Below are positions 62,275-64,000 of a DNA stretch of 64,000 nucleotides, one piece after another. Numbering within the stretch: position 1 is the first letter of the stretch; every line of letters begins with the position of its first letter. Made by a program: the position numbers and the translations under genes. The DNA comes from Ralstonia sp. 25mfcol4.1 (GTDB taxonomy: Bacteria > Pseudomonadota > Gammaproteobacteria > Burkholderiales > Burkholderiaceae): assembly GCF_900104095.1 (NCBI RefSeq), contig NZ_FNJO01000012.1, positions 85,218 to 149,217 of the forward strand. The letters run 5' to 3'. A model generated the notes under the pieces. It saw only the letters and a list, made by a program, of their open reading frames with translations, did not search any database and was not told the DNA's origin.

Positions 62275-63330
62275 ATGGCTTATCAAGTTACCGTCATGCC
62301 GAGTGGCCACAAGTTCGAAGTGGCCGCCGACGAAACCATCCTGGGCGCCGCGCTGCGCCATAGCATCGGCCTGCCCTACGGCTGCAAGAACGGCGCCTGC
62401 GGGTCGTGCAAGGGCCGCGTGGTCGAAGGCACGATCAACCAGGGCGACCACGCCGCATCGGCGCTGACCGCCCAGGAAAAGACCGAGGGCCGCGCGCTGT
62501 TCTGCTGCGCCAATGCCACGTCGGACATCACGATCGAATGCCGCGAGGTGCATGGCGCCGGCGACATCCCCATCAAGAAGATCCCGTGCCGCGTGGCCGC
62601 CATGGAGCGCCTGGCCGACGACGTGATCTCGGTCAGGCTGCAGCTGCCCGCCACCGAGCGCATGCAGTTCCTGGCCGGCCAGTACGTGGAATTCCTGCTG
62701 CGCGACGGCAAGCGCCGCAGCTATTCGATCGCCACGCCGCCGCACGAGGAAGGCCCGATCGAACTGCATATCCGCCACATGCCCGGCGGCGCGTTCACCG
62801 ACTACGTGTTCGGCGCCAGGGAAGGCATGCCGGCCATGAAGGAACGCGACATCCTGCGCTTCGAGGGCCCGCTGGGCAGCTTCTTCCTGCGCGAGGATTC
62901 GGACAAGCCCATCATCCTGCTGGCCTCGGGCACGGGCTTCGCGCCGATCAAGGCCATCGTCGAGCACGCCGCCTACACCGGCATCACGCGCCCGATGACG
63001 CTGTACTGGGGCGGCCGCCGTCCGTCCGACCTGTACATGCACGCGCTGTGCGAGCAGTGGGCGCGCGACCTGCCGAACTTCAAGTACGTGCCGGTGGTCT
63101 CCGACGCGCAGGCCGGCGACAACTGGGCAGGCCGTACCGGCTTTGTCCACCAGGCCGTGATGGCCGACCATCCGGACCTGTCGGGCCACGAGGTCTACGC
63201 CTGCGGCGCGCCGGTCATGGTCAACGCCGCGCGCACCGATTTCTCGGCCCAGTGCCGTCTGCACGAGGACGCGTTCTTCGCGGACTCGTTCACGTCCGAG
63301 GCCGATCTGCACGCGGCCGGCACCGCCTGA
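62275..63330 (+). CDS. 2Fe-2S ferredoxin / FAD-NAD(P)H oxidoreductase fusion
   Basis: A 351-residue electron-transfer protein of the type often named CDP-6-deoxy-delta-3,4-glucoseen reductase. An N-terminal plant-type 2Fe-2S domain has CKNGACGSCKG and the fourth cysteine in FCCAN (residues 1-95). A FAD domain has RSYSIATPP, and an NAD domain has LLASGTGFAPIKAI, YWGGR and CGAPVMV. It probably serves as reductase for an oxygenase or dehydratase not in the window; deoxysugar genes are absent, so the common name may mislead. Start 62275 (MAYQVTVMPSG). Confidence 0.88.
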   Translation: MAYQVTVMPSGHKFEVAADETILGAALRHSIGLPYGCKNGACGSCKGRVVEGTINQGDHAASALTAQEKTEGRALFCCANATSDITIECREVHGAGDIPIKKIPCRVAAMERLADDVISVRLQLPATERMQFLAGQYVEFLLRDGKRRSYSIATPPHEEGPIELHIRHMPGGAFTDYVFGAREGMPAMKERDILRFEGPLGSFFLREDSDKPIILLASGTGFAPIKAIVEHAAYTGITRPMTLYWGGRRPSDLYMHALCEQWARDLPNFKYVPVVSDAQAGDNWAGRTGFVHQAVMADHPDLSGHEVYACGAPVMVNAARTDFSAQCRLHEDAFFADSFTSEADLHAAGTA

Positions 63331-63389
63331 CCGGCCCCGCCGCCGTTCCGTCGACACAACAATGCCACCCGGGTCTGCCAAATTTCGCT

Positions 63390-63418
63390 TTGACACCCGG
63401 GCGCATGCGTCTTATATT
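63390..63418 (+). promoter_or_regulatory. Sigma70 promoter upstream of the argD leader
   Basis: TTGACA, 17 bp, TATATT. The predicted start near 63425 falls at the first ATG of the short leader frame. Confidence 0.75.
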
Positions 63419-63425
63419 GGCCGCC

Positions 63426-63491
63426 ATGAACTCCGCCATGATCCGACGCCGCGCACGTACGTTGCTCCCCTCCGGGGTGCCGCGCGGCTGA
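63426..63491 (+). CDS. Short Arg-rich leader peptide (candidate)
   Basis: A 21-codon frame, MNSAMIRRRARTLLPSGVPR plus a final G, then TGA. Five arginines (three in a row) are included. The ATG lies at or next to the predicted transcription start, so translation would be leaderless, or begin at the second ATG (63438). It is followed by a terminator and then argD. The layout resembles an attenuator leader; it may also be a chance frame. Confidence 0.45.
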   Translation: MNSAMIRRRARTLLPSGVPRG

Positions 63492-63517
63492 CCGTAGACA
63501 GCGTTTGTTCAGGTCAA

Positions 63518-63550
63518 CAAGCCACGGGCAGCCCCCGTGGCTTTTTGCTT
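63518..63550 (+). terminator. Intrinsic terminator in the argD leader
   Basis: AGCCACGGG (63518-63526), loop CAGCC, CCCGTGGCT (63532-63540), then TTTTGCTTTT. It sits between the leader frame and argD, downstream of the promoter. Confidence 0.85.
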
Positions 63551-63590
63551 TTCTCCGTCCCTCTTTTCATGCCGATCCCAGGAGTCCGCC

Positions 63591-64000
63591 ATGGCATTTG
63601 CTGAGTTTCCCGTCCAATCGCTGATGTACATCACCAACCGCCCCGAACTGGTCTTCACCGAAGGCAAGGGTTCGTGGCTGACGGACCATAACGGCAAGCG
63701 CTATCTGGATTTCGTGCAGGGCTGGGCGGTCAACGCGCTGGGCCACTCGAACGAGGGCATGATCCAGGCGCTGGAACAGCAAGCCCGCAAGCTGCTGAAC
63801 CCAAGCCCGGCCTTCTACAACGAGCCGATGCTGAAGCTCGCGCAGCAGCTGACCGACAACAGCTGCTTCGACAAGGTGTTCTTCGCCAACAGCGGCGCCG
63901 AAGCCAACGAAGGCGCGATCAAGCTGGCGCGCAAATGGGGCCGCAAGCACAAGAACGGCGCGTTCGAGATCATCACGATGGACCACAGCTTCCATGGCCG
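63591..64000 (+). CDS. argD: Acetylornithine aminotransferase, 5' part
   Basis: Class III PLP aminotransferase cut by the window end (136 codons visible). The start MAFAEFPVQSLMYITNRPEL, then YLDFVQGWAVNALGHSN, PSPAFYNEPMLKLAQ and FFANSGAEANEGAIKLARKW matches ArgD-family proteins of beta-proteobacteria. AGGAG at 63580-63584 sets the start. Other ornithine or omega-amino transaminases of the class are possible, but the N-terminus fits ArgD best. Confidence 0.88.
   Translation, partial: MAFAEFPVQSLMYITNRPELVFTEGKGSWLTDHNGKRYLDFVQGWAVNALGHSNEGMIQALEQQARKLLNPSPAFYNEPMLKLAQQLTDNSCFDKVFFANSGAEANEGAIKLARKWGRKHKNGAFEIITMDHSFHG

Overview
The window is one continuous stretch of a high-GC (roughly two thirds G+C) beta-proteobacterial chromosome. 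Gene content and order (holC-pepA // lptFG, cysI-DUF934-cysH-cysD-cysN beside cysB, zapA followed by 6S RNA, hut genes with HutF/HutG) point to Burkholderiaceae, most likely Cupriavidus or a close relative. The genus is an inference from gene content; no search was run. I saw no phage, insertion sequence or CRISPR array. Most genes are dense housekeeping or catabolic operons, often joined by 4-bp ATGA or 1-bp TGATG overlaps.

Region 1 (1-9470) is a cobalamin uptake and late-assembly locus. cobD and btuF run rightward. btuB-btuC-btuD-cobO-cobT-cobS-cobC run leftward behind a promoter and a clear cobalamin riboswitch upstream of btuB. Region 2 (9600-12310) holds a small coiled-coil gene, zapA, 6S RNA with a strong terminator, an EVE-domain protein and a periplasmic SIMPL protein. 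Region 3 (12327-18111) is a leftward malonate-utilisation operon: GntR regulator, malonyl-CoA decarboxylase, a TctC-type binding protein, an enoyl-CoA hydratase and malonyl-CoA synthetase.

Region 4 (18896-31351) carries a DUF898/M48 membrane pair, lgt, a LysR gene divergent from ilvD, a holC operon with pepA, lptFG divergent from it, and then cbiX facing cobA. Region 5 (30575-38962) is sulfate assimilation: TauE/SafE, cysI, DUF934, cysH (4Fe-4S APS-reductase type), cysD, cysN and cobA, with cysB divergent. The missing APS kinase fits direct reduction of APS. Region 6 (38998-49897) is mixed: a methyltransferase, a Leu/Ile/Val-type binding protein, a 3-hydroxyisobutyrate-dehydrogenase-like enzyme, an esterase, a small HNH protein, tRNA-Leu(CAA), a ChbG/YdjC deacetylase, a lipoprotein M48 protease and two tandem AspT-family exchangers.

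Region 7 (50037-60951) is a full histidine-utilisation locus (hutH-U-D-I-F-G and hutC) led by a NitT/TauT-type ABC transporter. HutC-like palindromes lie before hutH and before the transporter, which suggests one regulon. Region 8 (61239-64000) has an epimerase-like gene and a ferredoxin-reductase fusion whose start codons diverge across 10 bp. It ends with the 5' part of argD behind a promoter, a tiny Arg-rich reading frame and an intrinsic terminator, which is a candidate attenuator. Dispersed CCCTCTCCC palindromes lie between genes throughout, and one has supplied the C-terminus of CbiX.
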